DNA of 64,000 nt from PALSA-505 sp035308365 (GCA_035308365.1 DATGGU010000076.1:124001-188000), one strand, 5' to 3'; positions 45,805 to 54,204 are shown, counted from the stretch's first letter. The notes: generated by a model from the sequence alone, not told the origin. Numbers and translations are program-made.

Positions 45805-46832
45805 CAGCGCCGCTGGTGCTAGGTATCGAGACATCCTGTGACGAGACCGGGGCTGGGCTCGTCCGCGGCCATGAACTGCTGGCAGACGCGGTGGCCTCCA
45901 GCGTGGACGAGCATGCCAGGTTCGGCGGGGTGGTGCCCGAGGTGGCCAGCCGGGCCCACCTGGAGGCGATGGTGCCCGCCGTCGAACGGGCGCTGGATAT
46001 CGCCGGGGAGAAGCTGGCCGCGGTGGACGCGATCGCGGTGACGGCCGGGCCCGGGCTGGCCGGCGCCCTGCTGGTCGGGGTCGCGGCGGCGAAGGCATAC
46101 GCGACCGCGCTGGGCAAGCCGCTCTACGGGGTCAACCACCTGGCCGCCCACGTCGCGGTGGACCAGCTCGAACACGGCCCGCTGCCCACCCCGGCGGTCG
46201 CCCTGCTGGTGTCCGGCGGCCATTCCTCGCTGCTGCTGGTGCCCGATGTCACGGCCGAGGTGGTCCCGCTCGGCGCCACCATCGACGACGCGGCCGGTGA
46301 GGCCTACGACAAGGTGGCGCGGGTGCTGGGGATGCCGTTCCCCGGCGGGCCGCCCATCGACGCCGCGGCCAGGCTGGGCGACGGGTCGGCCATCGCCTTC
46401 CCCCGGGGTAAGTACCGGGACGCCACGCTCGATTTCTCCTTCGCCGGGCTCAAGACCGCGGTGGCGCGGTGGATAGAGGCACGCCAGGCCGCCGGGGAAG
46501 ACGTGCCGGTGAACGACGTCGCCGCCTCGTTCCAGGAGTCGGTGGCGGACGTGCTCACCGCCAAGGCCGTAACGGCCTGCCAGCGCAACGGGGTACACGA
46601 CCTGATCATCGGCGGCGGGGTGGCGGCCAACTCGCGGCTGCGCGCGCTGGCCGCCGAGCGCTGCGCCGCCGCCGGGATCCGGCTGCGGGTGCCCAGGCCC
46701 GGGCTGTGCACGGACAACGGCGCGATGGTGGCCGCGCTCGGCGCCGAGCTGCTGGCCAGGGACGTACCGCCGTCCCCGCTGGACATCCCGGCGGATTCGT
46801 CGCTGCCGGTCACCGACATTGTGGTTAGGTAA
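45801..46832 (+). CDS. tsaD: tRNA N6-adenosine threonylcarbamoyltransferase
   Basis: Catalytic subunit of t6A synthesis; 343 residues. Starts GIETSCDETGAGLV. The metal-binding histidines are in NHLAAH, and IGGGVAANSRLRAL is the nucleotide site. The ATG overlaps the rimI stop (ATGA). Confidence 0.96.
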   Translation: MTAPLVLGIETSCDETGAGLVRGHELLADAVASSVDEHARFGGVVPEVASRAHLEAMVPAVERALDIAGEKLAAVDAIAVTAGPGLAGALLVGVAAAKAYATALGKPLYGVNHLAAHVAVDQLEHGPLPTPAVALLVSGGHSSLLLVPDVTAEVVPLGATIDDAAGEAYDKVARVLGMPFPGGPPIDAAARLGDGSAIAFPRGKYRDATLDFSFAGLKTAVARWIEARQAAGEDVPVNDVAASFQESVADVLTAKAVTACQRNGVHDLIIGGGVAANSRLRALAAERCAAAGIRLRVPRPGLCTDNGAMVAALGAELLARDVPPSPLDIPADSSLPVTDIVVR

Positions 46833-46876
46833 CTATCCTGGATTCGGAACACCGCGGCCCGGAGGGGATGAGTTCA

Positions 46877-47161
46877 ATGAGTTCGGCCGACGAGCAGCCG
46901 CCGGGCGAGTACTGGGATGACGAGGGCTTCGACATCAACGAGAGCCGGGTCGAGGTCGCCATCATGCCAGGGTCCAAGGAAGGCAGCGACCACGTCATCA
47001 CGCTCCGGGACGGGGCGAACCCGAACAGCCCGACGCTGGTGTTCACCCCAGCCGAATGGGAAGCGTTCGTGGCCGGGGTCAGGGACGGCGAGTTCGACCT
47101 GGACGAAGACGGTTCGCTGGTAGACCTGCCCGAGTCCAGGGGCCAGGCCCAGGACGGCTAG
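46877..47161 (+). CDS. DUF397 protein
   Basis: 94 residues. It matches the DUF397 pattern: a VEVA strand, a central TLRDGANPNSPTLVFTPAEW motif, and FVAGVRDGEFD. DUF397 proteins are small, actinobacteria-specific, and often paired with XRE-type regulators, but none is adjacent here. The ATG at 46877 has GGAGGGG at good spacing. An ATG at 46868 would touch that box. The N- and C-termini are acidic. Confidence 0.85.
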   Translation: MSSADEQPPGEYWDDEGFDINESRVEVAIMPGSKEGSDHVITLRDGANPNSPTLVFTPAEWEAFVAGVRDGEFDLDEDGSLVDLPESRGQAQDG

Positions 47162-47207
47162 CCAGCACACTTCGGGGGGAACCTGGGCAGGCGCGCAGCC
47201 CGTCGTG

Positions 47208-47236
47208 TTGACGGGACCGCGTGGCCTGGATAGTGT
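47208..47236 (+). promoter_or_regulatory. groES-groEL promoter
   Basis: TTGACG (47208-47213) and TAGTGT (47231-47236) at the ideal spacing of 17 bases. The predicted start of transcription lies at the left edge of the CIRCE element, so bound HrcA would block initiation. Confidence 0.7.
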
Positions 47237-47242
47237 TCGGGA

Positions 47243-47269
47243 CTAGCACTCGATCGTGTAGAGTGCTAA
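47243..47269. promoter_or_regulatory. CIRCE element (HrcA operator)
   Basis: CTAGCACTC-N9-GAGTGCTAA matches the CIRCE consensus TTAGCACTC-N9-GAGTGCTAA with a single change. This predicts heat-shock repression of groESL by HrcA, whose gene is outside the window. Confidence 0.95.
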
Positions 47270-47364
47270 TGCGACAAGGTTGGTCTGGCACCCGCGACGG
47301 CAGGCCGCCATGGTCGCCTCTCAACCCATGTCTCATAAGCCTTTCCGGAGGGGGAGGTCAGATC

Positions 47365-47676
47365 GTGACGACCGCCACCAAAGTTGTTCTTAAGCCGCTC
47401 GAAGACCGGATCGTGGTCCGTCCGCTTGAGGCGGAGCAGACCACGGCATCCGGTCTGGTAATCCCGGACACCGCCAAGGAGAAGCCCCAGGAGGGTGAGG
47501 TCCTTGCGGTGGGCCCCGGCCGTTTCGACGACGCCGGTGCCAAGCGGGTCCCTATGGATGTCAAAGTCGGTGACGTGGTGCTGTACAGCAAGTACGGCGG
47601 CACGGAGGTCAAGTACAGCGGCGAGGAGTACCTGGTGCTCTCTGCCCGCGACGTACTCGCCATCATCGAGAAGTAG
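47365..47676 (+). CDS. groES: Co-chaperonin GroES
   Basis: Heptameric lid of the chaperonin; 103 residues. Starts TTATKVVLKPLEDRIVVRPL, and the mobile loop EAEQTTASGLVIPD is intact. GTG at 47365 behind GGAGGGGGAGG, an unusually strong ribosome binding site. The leader between CIRCE and the start is about 95 bases. Confidence 0.96.
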   Translation: MTTATKVVLKPLEDRIVVRPLEAEQTTASGLVIPDTAKEKPQEGEVLAVGPGRFDDAGAKRVPMDVKVGDVVLYSKYGGTEVKYSGEEYLVLSARDVLAIIEK

Positions 47677-47723
47677 TACACGGCGGGGCGGTGTCCGGTC
47701 GACGGCGCCGTATCCCGCAGTTA

Positions 47724-47786
47724 CCGCCCCGGGCTGCCCGGCCCCGGAAGTGACCACTTCTGCGTGAACCGGGCAGGCCGGGGCGG
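47724..47786 (+). promoter_or_regulatory. Large stem-loop between groES and groEL
   Basis: CCGCCCCGGGCTGCCCGG (47724-47741) pairs with 47769-47786 over 18 positions with one mismatch. Its loop contains a perfect inner hairpin, GAAGTG-AC-CACTTC (47747-47760). A structure this strong in the middle of an operon suggests transcript processing or partial termination that sets the groES:groEL ratio. Confidence 0.65.
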
Positions 47787-47834
47787 TCGCATGATGCCTG
47801 ACAGAGCCAATTTGGATGGGAGTCCGAGGTCCGG

Positions 47835-49463
47835 ATGACCAAGATCATTGCATTTGACGTGGACGCGCGGCGCTCGCTCGAGCGCGGCGTGAACCGCCTC
47901 GCCGACGCCGTCAAGGTGACCCTGGGCCCGCGCGGGCGCAACGTGGTCATAGACAAGAAGTGGGGCGCCCCGACCATTACCAACGACGGCGTCACGGTCG
48001 CCCGTGAGGTGGAACTGGAAGAGCCGTACGAGAACCTCGGTGCCCAGCTCGCCAAGGAAGTGGCCACCAAGACGAACGACGTGGCCGGCGACGGCACGAC
48101 GACGGCGACCGTGCTCGCCCAGGCGATGGTCCGCGAGGGCCTGCGCTCGGTGGCGGCCGGGGCCAGCCCGATCTCGCTGAAGCGGGGCATCGACGCTGCC
48201 GCCCAGGAGGTGTCCGAGCGGTTGCTGAAGGCAGCCCGCCCGGTGACCGAGCGGAAGGACATCGCGCACGTCGCCACCATCTCGGCCCAGGACGAGAACA
48301 TCGGCAGCCTGATTGCCGAGGCCTTCGACAAGGTCGGCAAGGACGGCGTCATCACCGTCGAAGAGTCGCAGACCATGGGCCTGGAGCTGGAGTTCACCGA
48401 GGGACTTCAGTTCGACAAGGGTTACATCTCCCCGTACTTCGTCACCGACCAGGAGCGGATGGAGGCGGTCCTCGAGGACGCCTACGTGCTGCTGCACTCC
48501 AGCAAGATCTCCTCGATGTCCGACTTCCTGCCCATCCTGGAGAAGGTCGCCCAGGCCAAGAAGCCGATGCTGGTGGTGGCCGAGGACGTGGACGGCGAAG
48601 CGCTGTCCACGCTGGTGGTCAACAAGATCCGCGGCCTGCTCCAGGTGGTCGCGGTGAAGGCGCCAGGCTTCGGTGACCGGCGCAAGGCCATGATCGCCGA
48701 CATGGCGGTGCTGACCGGCAGCCAGGTGATCAGCGAGGAACTGGGCTTGGAGCTGGAGCGGACCGACCTGGACATGCTGGGCCGGGCCCGCCGGATCGTG
48801 GTGACCAAGGACACCACCACGATCGTGGACGGCGCCGGCGATCACGCGGCGATCCAGGACCGGATCCGCCAGATCCGCACCGAGATCGACAACACCGACT
48901 CCGACTGGGACCGGGAGAAGCTGCAGGAGCGGCTGGCCAAGCTGTCCGGCGGCGTCTGCGTGCTGAAGGCCGGGGCGGCCACCGAGGTCGAGCTGAAGGA
49001 GAAGAAGCACCGGCTCGAGGACGCCATCTCGGCCACCAGGGCGGCCATCGAGGAAGGCATCATCGCCGGCGGCGGCGCCATGCTGGTTCAGGTCGCGGCC
49101 ACCCTCGGTGACCTCGGCCGGACCGGGGACGAGGCGACCGGCGTGCGCGTGGTGCGCGAGGCGCTGAGCGAGCCCTGCAAGTGGATCGCCCTGAACGCCG
49201 GGGCCGAGGGTTCGGTTGTCGTCTCCAAGGTGGCCGGCCTCAGCGAGGGCAGCGGCTTCAACGCGGCCACCGGCGAGTACGGCGACCTGCTGGCCCAGGG
49301 TGTCATGGACCCGGTCAAGGTGACCCGCTCGGCCGTGCAGAACGCCGGGTCCATCGCGGGCATGCTGCTCACCACCGAGGTGCTTATCGTGGACAAGCCG
49401 GAGGAGGAGACGCCGGCCGGTCACGGTCACTCGCACGGCCATGGACACGGCCACGCTCACTGA
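47835..49463 (+). CDS. groEL: Chaperonin GroEL1, His-rich C-terminus
   Basis: 542 residues. The ATP-site motif DVAGDGTTTATVLAQAM is intact. The C-terminus is HGHSHGHGHGHAH instead of the GGM repeat of canonical GroEL. In actinobacteria this tail marks GroEL1, the copy encoded with groES. A second groEL (GroEL2), usually the housekeeping chaperonin, is expected elsewhere. The His tail could bind metal ions. Confidence 0.95.
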   Translation: MTKIIAFDVDARRSLERGVNRLADAVKVTLGPRGRNVVIDKKWGAPTITNDGVTVAREVELEEPYENLGAQLAKEVATKTNDVAGDGTTTATVLAQAMVREGLRSVAAGASPISLKRGIDAAAQEVSERLLKAARPVTERKDIAHVATISAQDENIGSLIAEAFDKVGKDGVITVEESQTMGLELEFTEGLQFDKGYISPYFVTDQERMEAVLEDAYVLLHSSKISSMSDFLPILEKVAQAKKPMLVVAEDVDGEALSTLVVNKIRGLLQVVAVKAPGFGDRRKAMIADMAVLTGSQVISEELGLELERTDLDMLGRARRIVVTKDTTTIVDGAGDHAAIQDRIRQIRTEIDNTDSDWDREKLQERLAKLSGGVCVLKAGAATEVELKEKKHRLEDAISATRAAIEEGIIAGGGAMLVQVAATLGDLGRTGDEATGVRVVREALSEPCKWIALNAGAEGSVVVSKVAGLSEGSGFNAATGEYGDLLAQGVMDPVKVTRSAVQNAGSIAGMLLTTEVLIVDKPEEETPAGHGHSHGHGHGHAH

Positions 49464-49484
49464 GCGTGCTCCTAGGTGATCACA

Positions 49485-49531
49485 AAGGACACCCCAGTCA
49501 GTTACTATCGGTAGCTGACTGGGGTGTCTTT
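49485..49531. terminator. Strong bidirectional terminator after groEL
   Basis: A stem of about 21 bp runs from AAAGGACACCCCAGTCAG on the left to CTGACTGGGGTGTCTTT on the right. It is extended inward by TTAC/GTAG around a TATCG loop. A- and T-tracts flank it on both sides. Confidence 0.92.
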
Positions 49532-49657
49532 ATGCTCAACGTCACGGCCGGCCGGGGGATTCAGGCGACGGCAGAGCCTGCACCGGCGCTGGGACTGGAG
49601 TTTTTATTGGGCCTGGCAGCGATAGTTGTCGTCTACCTGGGCATCATGCCTTTGTGA
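49532..49657 (+). CDS. Possible 41-residue membrane peptide
   Basis: ATG directly after the groEL terminator; GGGGTG in the stem's right arm is the only possible ribosome binding site. It would encode a short polar head and one hydrophobic helix (EFLLGLAAIVVVYLGIM). It ends 42 bases before the sigma factor start. Coding status is uncertain, because the RBS would be buried if the hairpin forms. Confidence 0.3.
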   Translation: MLNVTAGRGIQATAEPAPALGLEFLLGLAAIVVVYLGIMPL

Positions 49658-49698
49658 CGGAGGGATGCATTGCCGGGCGCACGCTCCCGGGGGAGAGC

Positions 49699-50280
49699 AT
49701 GACTACGCGTGCGGTAAGCGACACGACCGGCCTTGGCGACCTCACCGACCTGGCGGTCCGCGGGCAGCCCGACGCGATCGAGAGCCTGCTCGAACAGGTG
49801 CGGCCGATGGTGGTCCGGTACTGCCGGGCCCGCCTCGGCCGGATCTCGGGTCACTACCACATCGCCGACGATGTGGCCCAGGAGGTGTGCATCGCGGTCC
49901 TGGCGGCCTTGCCCAGGTACCGGGACATGGGCCGCCCGTTCGCGTCGTTCGTGTTCGGAATCGCCTCGCACAAGGTCGCCGACGCGGTCCGGAGCGCGAC
50001 CAGGTCCGCCGTGCCGACCGAGGATCTGCCCGATGGCCCGGACGAGCATCCCGGCCCCGAGGAAATGGCGGTAGCGTACATCGAGGCCCAGCGGGCCAGG
50101 GAACTGCTCGCCCGGCTCCCCGGCCATCTCAGGGAACTGCTGGTCCTGCGCGTGGTGGCCGGGCTGAGCGCGGAGGAAACCGGTAATGTGCTCGGCATGT
50201 CAGCGGGGGCGGTGCGGGTAGCGCAGCACCGGGCACTTGCCCGGCTGCGGGCGATCGCGGTACGGGAGTCGATAGCTTGA
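49699..50280 (+). CDS. shbA: ECF sigma factor, ShbA/SigD type
   Basis: 193 residues. Region 2 includes HIADDVAQEVCIAVLAALPR; region 4 includes LRELLVLRVVAGLSAEETGN and MSAGAVRVAQHRALARLR. Context just upstream of guaB and guaB3 is that of ShbA in Streptomyces (which drives the principal sigma gene hrdB) and SigD in mycobacteria. ATG 49699 behind GGGGGAGAG. Its stop overlaps the next gene, a probable anti-sigma factor. Confidence 0.85.
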   Translation: MTTRAVSDTTGLGDLTDLAVRGQPDAIESLLEQVRPMVVRYCRARLGRISGHYHIADDVAQEVCIAVLAALPRYRDMGRPFASFVFGIASHKVADAVRSATRSAVPTEDLPDGPDEHPGPEEMAVAYIEAQRARELLARLPGHLRELLVLRVVAGLSAEETGNVLGMSAGAVRVAQHRALARLRAIAVRESIA

Positions 50281-51215
50281 CAACGCGGGGCGGTCGCAGG
50301 CCGTCCGGTGGGCCCCCGCGAGTTCCTCGCTCGCCGGAGTCCCCGCCGGACGCCGAACGGCCAGGGCAGATCATCAGCCTCGACGAGATCTGGCAGACCG
50401 AGGCTCTCTTCAACGCACTCGCAGCCGGCCATACCGTCCCGCCCGGCGACCCGGCCGCCGTCCTGCTGGCCGCATTCCTCCACGACATAGACCCTTCCGC
50501 CCGCCCCGCCCCGGCGGCCACCGCCCAGCCGGGCGCTCCGGCACGGCGGCGCAGCGGCTGGCTCTGGCCGATCCCAGTCCGGGCACTCGTCACCGGCCTC
50601 GCCGCCGCCGCTGCCATCGCCTTGGTGGCCGTCGTCCAGCCACCATGGCCAGCCAGCGGAGGAAGGACCGCCGTCAGGCCACTGTCCGCCCAGCTACAGC
50701 CGGCCATCCAGGTGCGCACCCCCGGTCGGCACCCGTCACCGGATAACGCACCCGGCCCGGCAACCCTGCCGCCGCCGTCCGCCGTCAAGCGCCCAGCCCG
50801 GAGCACACCCCCCAGCTCCCCAAGCGTCCCAGCCGGCACCCGCAGGGTCCCAGCCAGCGCCGCCCGGGCAGGCCTGCCGGGCAATTCGGCTCCAGCCGGC
50901 ACCACCCACGACTTCAGGCCCGGCGCCAGCCAGCCCGCAGCCACAGGGCCGGTCAACAACCTTTCCGTGCCTGCCAGCTCGCCCCCCAAGCACGCTCCCG
51001 CCTGGCGCAGCGGGCCAGGACGGCCACCCCACACCGGTGCCAGCCCAGGCCGCCAGCACCCGCATAGCGGCCCCAGAGTGCACGTGCCCGCCGACCGCCA
51101 TGCTGTAGGCACACCACACCGCGTCACCCGGCCTTCGTCGCCCGGAGGTGCCACCAGGCCCTGGCAGTTCTGGCTGCGTGGCACAGGTCGGCTCAGAGCC
51201 TTAGATCTTCTCTAA
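50277..51215 (+). CDS. rsdA: RsdA-like anti-sigma factor
   Basis: 312 residues from TTG 50277, overlapping the sigma gene by four bases. The N-terminal stretch ISLDEIWQTEALFNALAAG followed by DPAAVLLAAFLHDID resembles the sigma-D-binding region of mycobacterial RsdA (LDEL...LLDAL...ALAALL). One membrane helix lies near residues 100-118. The C-terminal 190 residues are a Pro/Ser/Ala-rich, probably disordered extracytoplasmic tail. The likely role is to hold the sigma factor at the membrane. Confidence 0.7.
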   Translation: MTTRGGRRPSGGPPRVPRSPESPPDAERPGQIISLDEIWQTEALFNALAAGHTVPPGDPAAVLLAAFLHDIDPSARPAPAATAQPGAPARRRSGWLWPIPVRALVTGLAAAAAIALVAVVQPPWPASGGRTAVRPLSAQLQPAIQVRTPGRHPSPDNAPGPATLPPPSAVKRPARSTPPSSPSVPAGTRRVPASAARAGLPGNSAPAGTTHDFRPGASQPAATGPVNNLSVPASSPPKHAPAWRSGPGRPPHTGASPGRQHPHSGPRVHVPADRHAVGTPHRVTRPSSPGGATRPWQFWLRGTGRLRALDLL

Positions 51216-51494
51216 CCTTGCCGGTGGCAGGGCCAGGCCGTCCGGATTGCGACTGATCGGCTGCGCCGAACGTCGCTATCCGGCCAACCTGGCCCCGCTG
51301 GCCAGGAGCGATGAAATGTTTTAAAGCGACAGTCAGCGGGGGCACCCAGTCGGATAGCCGGCGTTCGGCGACAGCCGACCAGCCGGATAGCCGGGTGGGT
51401 GCCCCCCGCCACCGCACGCCGCGTGGCCGGACGGTGGGAGCGGGTGGGGCACCTAGGATGGACGGCATCCACTTGTAACTGCCGGGGAGGCGCT
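51216..51494 (+). promoter_or_regulatory. Structured guaB leader region
   Basis: Includes hairpin CCTGGCC-CCGCT-GGCCAGG (51289-51307) and a long-range stem pairing GCGGGGGCACCCA (51336-51348) with 51396-51409 (one bulged C). The enclosed segment carries CGGATAGCCGG twice, at 51351-51361 and 51383-51393, and a complementary CTATCCGG lies upstream near 51280. An AT-richer ATGAAATGTTTTAAAG lies between. No known riboswitch class was recognised. Confidence 0.45.
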
Positions 51495-52985
51495 ATGGGC
51501 GACGGGGTCAAGTTTGCTCCGGTGGGGCTGACCTTTGATGATGTGCTGCTGCTGCCTGCGCACTCCACCGTCATGCCGTCCGAGGCTGATCTTACGGCGC
51601 GGCTGACGCCGCGGCTGACGCTGCGGATCCCGCTGATCTCCTCGGCCATGGACACGGTGACCGAGGCGCGGATGGCGGTGGCCATGGCGCGGCAGGGCGG
51701 CGTGGGGGTGCTGCACCGCAACCTGTCGGTTGAGGAACAGGCGCAACAGGTGGACATGGTGAAGCGGTCCGAGGCCGGGATGATCACCAATCCGGTGACC
51801 TGCCGTCCGGATGCGACCGTTGCCGAGGTGGAGGCGCTGTGTGCGACCTACCGGATCTCGGGCGTGCCGGTGACCGATGATGACGGCATTTTGCTGGGCA
51901 TTGTCACCAACCGGGACATCCGGTTCGAAAGCGATCATGGGCGCCGGGTCGCCGAGGTGATGACGCCGATGCCGCTGGTCACCGCGCCGGTCGGGGCGGC
52001 GGCGGATGAGGCGCTGGCGCTGCTGAAGCGGCACAAGGTGGAGAAGCTTCCGCTGGTGGATCCGGGCGGGCGGCTGCGCGGGCTGATCACGGTGAAGGAT
52101 TTCACCAAGAGTGAGAAGTTTCCGCTGGCCACCAAGGATGCCGGTGGGCGGCTGGTGGTGGGTGGCTCGGTGGGTGTGGGCGAGGATGCCAAGCGACGGG
52201 CGCAGGCGCTGATCGAGGCCGGGGTGGACTTCCTGGTAGTGGACACCGCGCACGGGCATGCTCAGCCAGTGCTCGAAATGGTCGCCCAGATCAAGGCGAA
52301 CACCAAGGTGGACGTGGTCGGCGGGAATGTGGCGACCAGGGCAGGGGCGCAGGCACTGGTCGAGGCGGGGGCGGATGCGGTGAAGGTGGGGGTCGGGCCG
52401 GGCTCGATCTGCACCACCAGGGTCGTCGCCGGGGTGGGGGTGCCGCAGGTCACCGCCATCTATGAGGCCGCGCTGGCGGCGCGGGCGGCGGGGATTCCGG
52501 TGATCGGGGACGGGGGGCTGCAGTATTCGGGGGACATCGCCAAGGCCATCGCGGCCGGGGCGGACACCGTGATGCTGGGCGGGCTGCTGGCCGGGTGTGA
52601 GGAGAGCCCGGGTGAGCGGGTGTTCGTCGGGGGCAAGCAGTACAAGCTGTATAGGGGGATGGGGTCGCTGGCGGCGATGCGCGGCCGGGAGGGTGGCCGG
52701 TCCTACTCGAAGGACAGGTACTTCCAGGATGATGTGCTGTCCGAGGACAAGCTGGTGCCCGAGGGAGTCGAGGGGCAGGTGCCCTACCGGGGGCCGCTGG
52801 CCGCGGTGGCTACCCAGTTGACCGGCGGGCTGCGTGCGGCGATGGGATACTGCGGCGCCAGGACCATCGCCGAGCTTCAGGAGGCTCAGTTCGTGCAGAT
52901 CACCGGGGCCGGGCTGGTGGAGAGCCACCCGCACGATATTCAGATGACCGTCGAGGCGCCGAACTACGCCGGGCGGCAGCAGTAA
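51495..52985 (+). CDS. guaB: IMP dehydrogenase
   Basis: Rate-limiting step to guanine nucleotides (IMP to XMP, NAD-dependent); 496 residues. The TIM barrel is interrupted by a CBS pair at about 95-205. The catalytic cysteine is Cys306 in GVGPGSICTTRVVAGVG. The flap residues GVEGQVPYRGPL are present. ATG 51495 behind GGGGAGG. Confidence 0.97.
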   Translation: MGDGVKFAPVGLTFDDVLLLPAHSTVMPSEADLTARLTPRLTLRIPLISSAMDTVTEARMAVAMARQGGVGVLHRNLSVEEQAQQVDMVKRSEAGMITNPVTCRPDATVAEVEALCATYRISGVPVTDDDGILLGIVTNRDIRFESDHGRRVAEVMTPMPLVTAPVGAAADEALALLKRHKVEKLPLVDPGGRLRGLITVKDFTKSEKFPLATKDAGGRLVVGGSVGVGEDAKRRAQALIEAGVDFLVVDTAHGHAQPVLEMVAQIKANTKVDVVGGNVATRAGAQALVEAGADAVKVGVGPGSICTTRVVAGVGVPQVTAIYEAALAARAAGIPVIGDGGLQYSGDIAKAIAAGADTVMLGGLLAGCEESPGERVFVGGKQYKLYRGMGSLAAMRGREGGRSYSKDRYFQDDVLSEDKLVPEGVEGQVPYRGPLAAVATQLTGGLRAAMGYCGARTIAELQEAQFVQITGAGLVESHPHDIQMTVEAPNYAGRQQ

Positions 52986-53003
52986 GGCAGTAGGGGTTAC
53001 ACA

Positions 53004-54194
53004 GTGACGCAAATGGAGATCGGGCGGGGGAAGAGTGGCCGGCGGGCCTACTCGCTGGATGAGATCGGGCTGGTGCCATCGCGGCGCACCAGGGATCCTG
53101 AGGAAGTCTCGATCGCCTGGCAGATCGACGCCTACCGGTTCGAGCTGCCGCTGGTGGTCTGCCCGATGGACAGCGTGGTGTCGCCGAAGACCGCGATCGA
53201 GATCGGCCGTCTCGGCGGGCTGGCCGTGCTGGATCTGGAAGGGCTCTGGACCAGGTACGAGGACCCGGAGCCGCTGCTCGCCGAGATAGCGGAACTGGAC
53301 GAGCCCGCCGCGACCACCCGGCTGCAGGCCATCTACGCCGAGCCGATCAAGGAAGATCTGATCGGCCTGCGGATCGAGGAGATGCGCGCGGCCGGGATCA
53401 CCACGGCGGCCAGGCTCTCGCCGCAGCGTACCGTCCGGCACTACAAGTCGGTCATCGACGCCGGCGTGGACATCTTCGTGATCCGTGGCACCACGGTGTC
53501 GGCCGAGCACGTCTCGGGCCAGGCCGAGCCGCTCAACCTGAAGCGGTTCATCTACGAGCTCGACGTGCCGGTCATCGTCGGCGGCTGCGCGACCTACCAG
53601 GCCGCGCTGCACCTGATGCGGACCGGCGCGGCCGGGGTGCTGGCCGGGTTCGGCGGCGGCTCGGGGCACACGACCACGGTCGTGCTCGGCGTCGCGGTGC
53701 CGATGGCCACGGTGATCGCCGACGTGGCCGCCGCCCGCAGGGACTACCTGGACGAGTCCGGCGGCCGGTACGTGCACGTGCTGGCCGACGGCGGCATGAC
53801 CCACAGCGGTGACATCTGCAAGGCGCTGGCCTGCGGCGCGGACGCCGTGATGGTCGGCTCGCCGTTCGCCAGGGCGACCCAGGCGCCCGGCCGCGGCTAC
53901 CACTGGGGCAGCGAGGCGCACCACCCGGAGCTGCCGCGCGGCGCGCGGGTCAAGGTCGGCACGATCGGCTCGCTGCAGCAGATCCTGCACGGGCCGTCCA
54001 GCGTCGCCGACGGCTCGATGAACCTGATGGGAGCCCTGCGCCGGTCCATGGCCACCGCCGGCTACTCGGACCTGAAAGAATTCCAGCGGGTCGAGGTCGT
54101 GGTCGCGCCGGTGGGCAGGCCGCGGGCCGAGGTGCTCGCGCCACGAACCGATGGTGCGGCACCGGCGCACCGCCCGGCGGGACAGGCCGGGTAG
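53004..54194 (+). CDS. guaB3: GuaB3 family IMP dehydrogenase-related protein
   Basis: 396 residues, TIM barrel without CBS domains, 18 bases after guaB. It aligns with IMPDH (PLVVCPMDSVVSPKTAIEIG; ADGGMTHSGDICKALACGAD), but the loop that should carry the catalytic cysteine reads GFGGGSGHTTTVVLG, with His where IMPDH has Cys. Present next to guaB across actinobacteria. Whether it is an enzyme with altered chemistry or a regulatory partner cannot be told from sequence. Confidence 0.88.
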   Translation: MTQMEIGRGKSGRRAYSLDEIGLVPSRRTRDPEEVSIAWQIDAYRFELPLVVCPMDSVVSPKTAIEIGRLGGLAVLDLEGLWTRYEDPEPLLAEIAELDEPAATTRLQAIYAEPIKEDLIGLRIEEMRAAGITTAARLSPQRTVRHYKSVIDAGVDIFVIRGTTVSAEHVSGQAEPLNLKRFIYELDVPVIVGGCATYQAALHLMRTGAAGVLAGFGGGSGHTTTVVLGVAVPMATVIADVAAARRDYLDESGGRYVHVLADGGMTHSGDICKALACGADAVMVGSPFARATQAPGRGYHWGSEAHHPELPRGARVKVGTIGSLQQILHGPSSVADGSMNLMGALRRSMATAGYSDLKEFQRVEVVVAPVGRPRAEVLAPRTDGAAPAHRPAGQAG

Positions 54195-54197
54195 CGT
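54192..54197 (+). promoter_or_regulatory. -10 box for leaderless glpD
   Basis: TAGCGT is followed by seven bases and then GTG 54205. The box overlaps the guaB3 stop codon. The spacing fits a transcript starting at the GTG. Confidence 0.5.
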
Positions 54198-54204
54198 TCG
54201 GAGT

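Noticed and set aside
51216..51494. Known purine, PRPP or ppGpp riboswitch before guaB
   Set aside because: None of the conserved cores I know could be aligned. The region is reported only as an unclassified structured leader.
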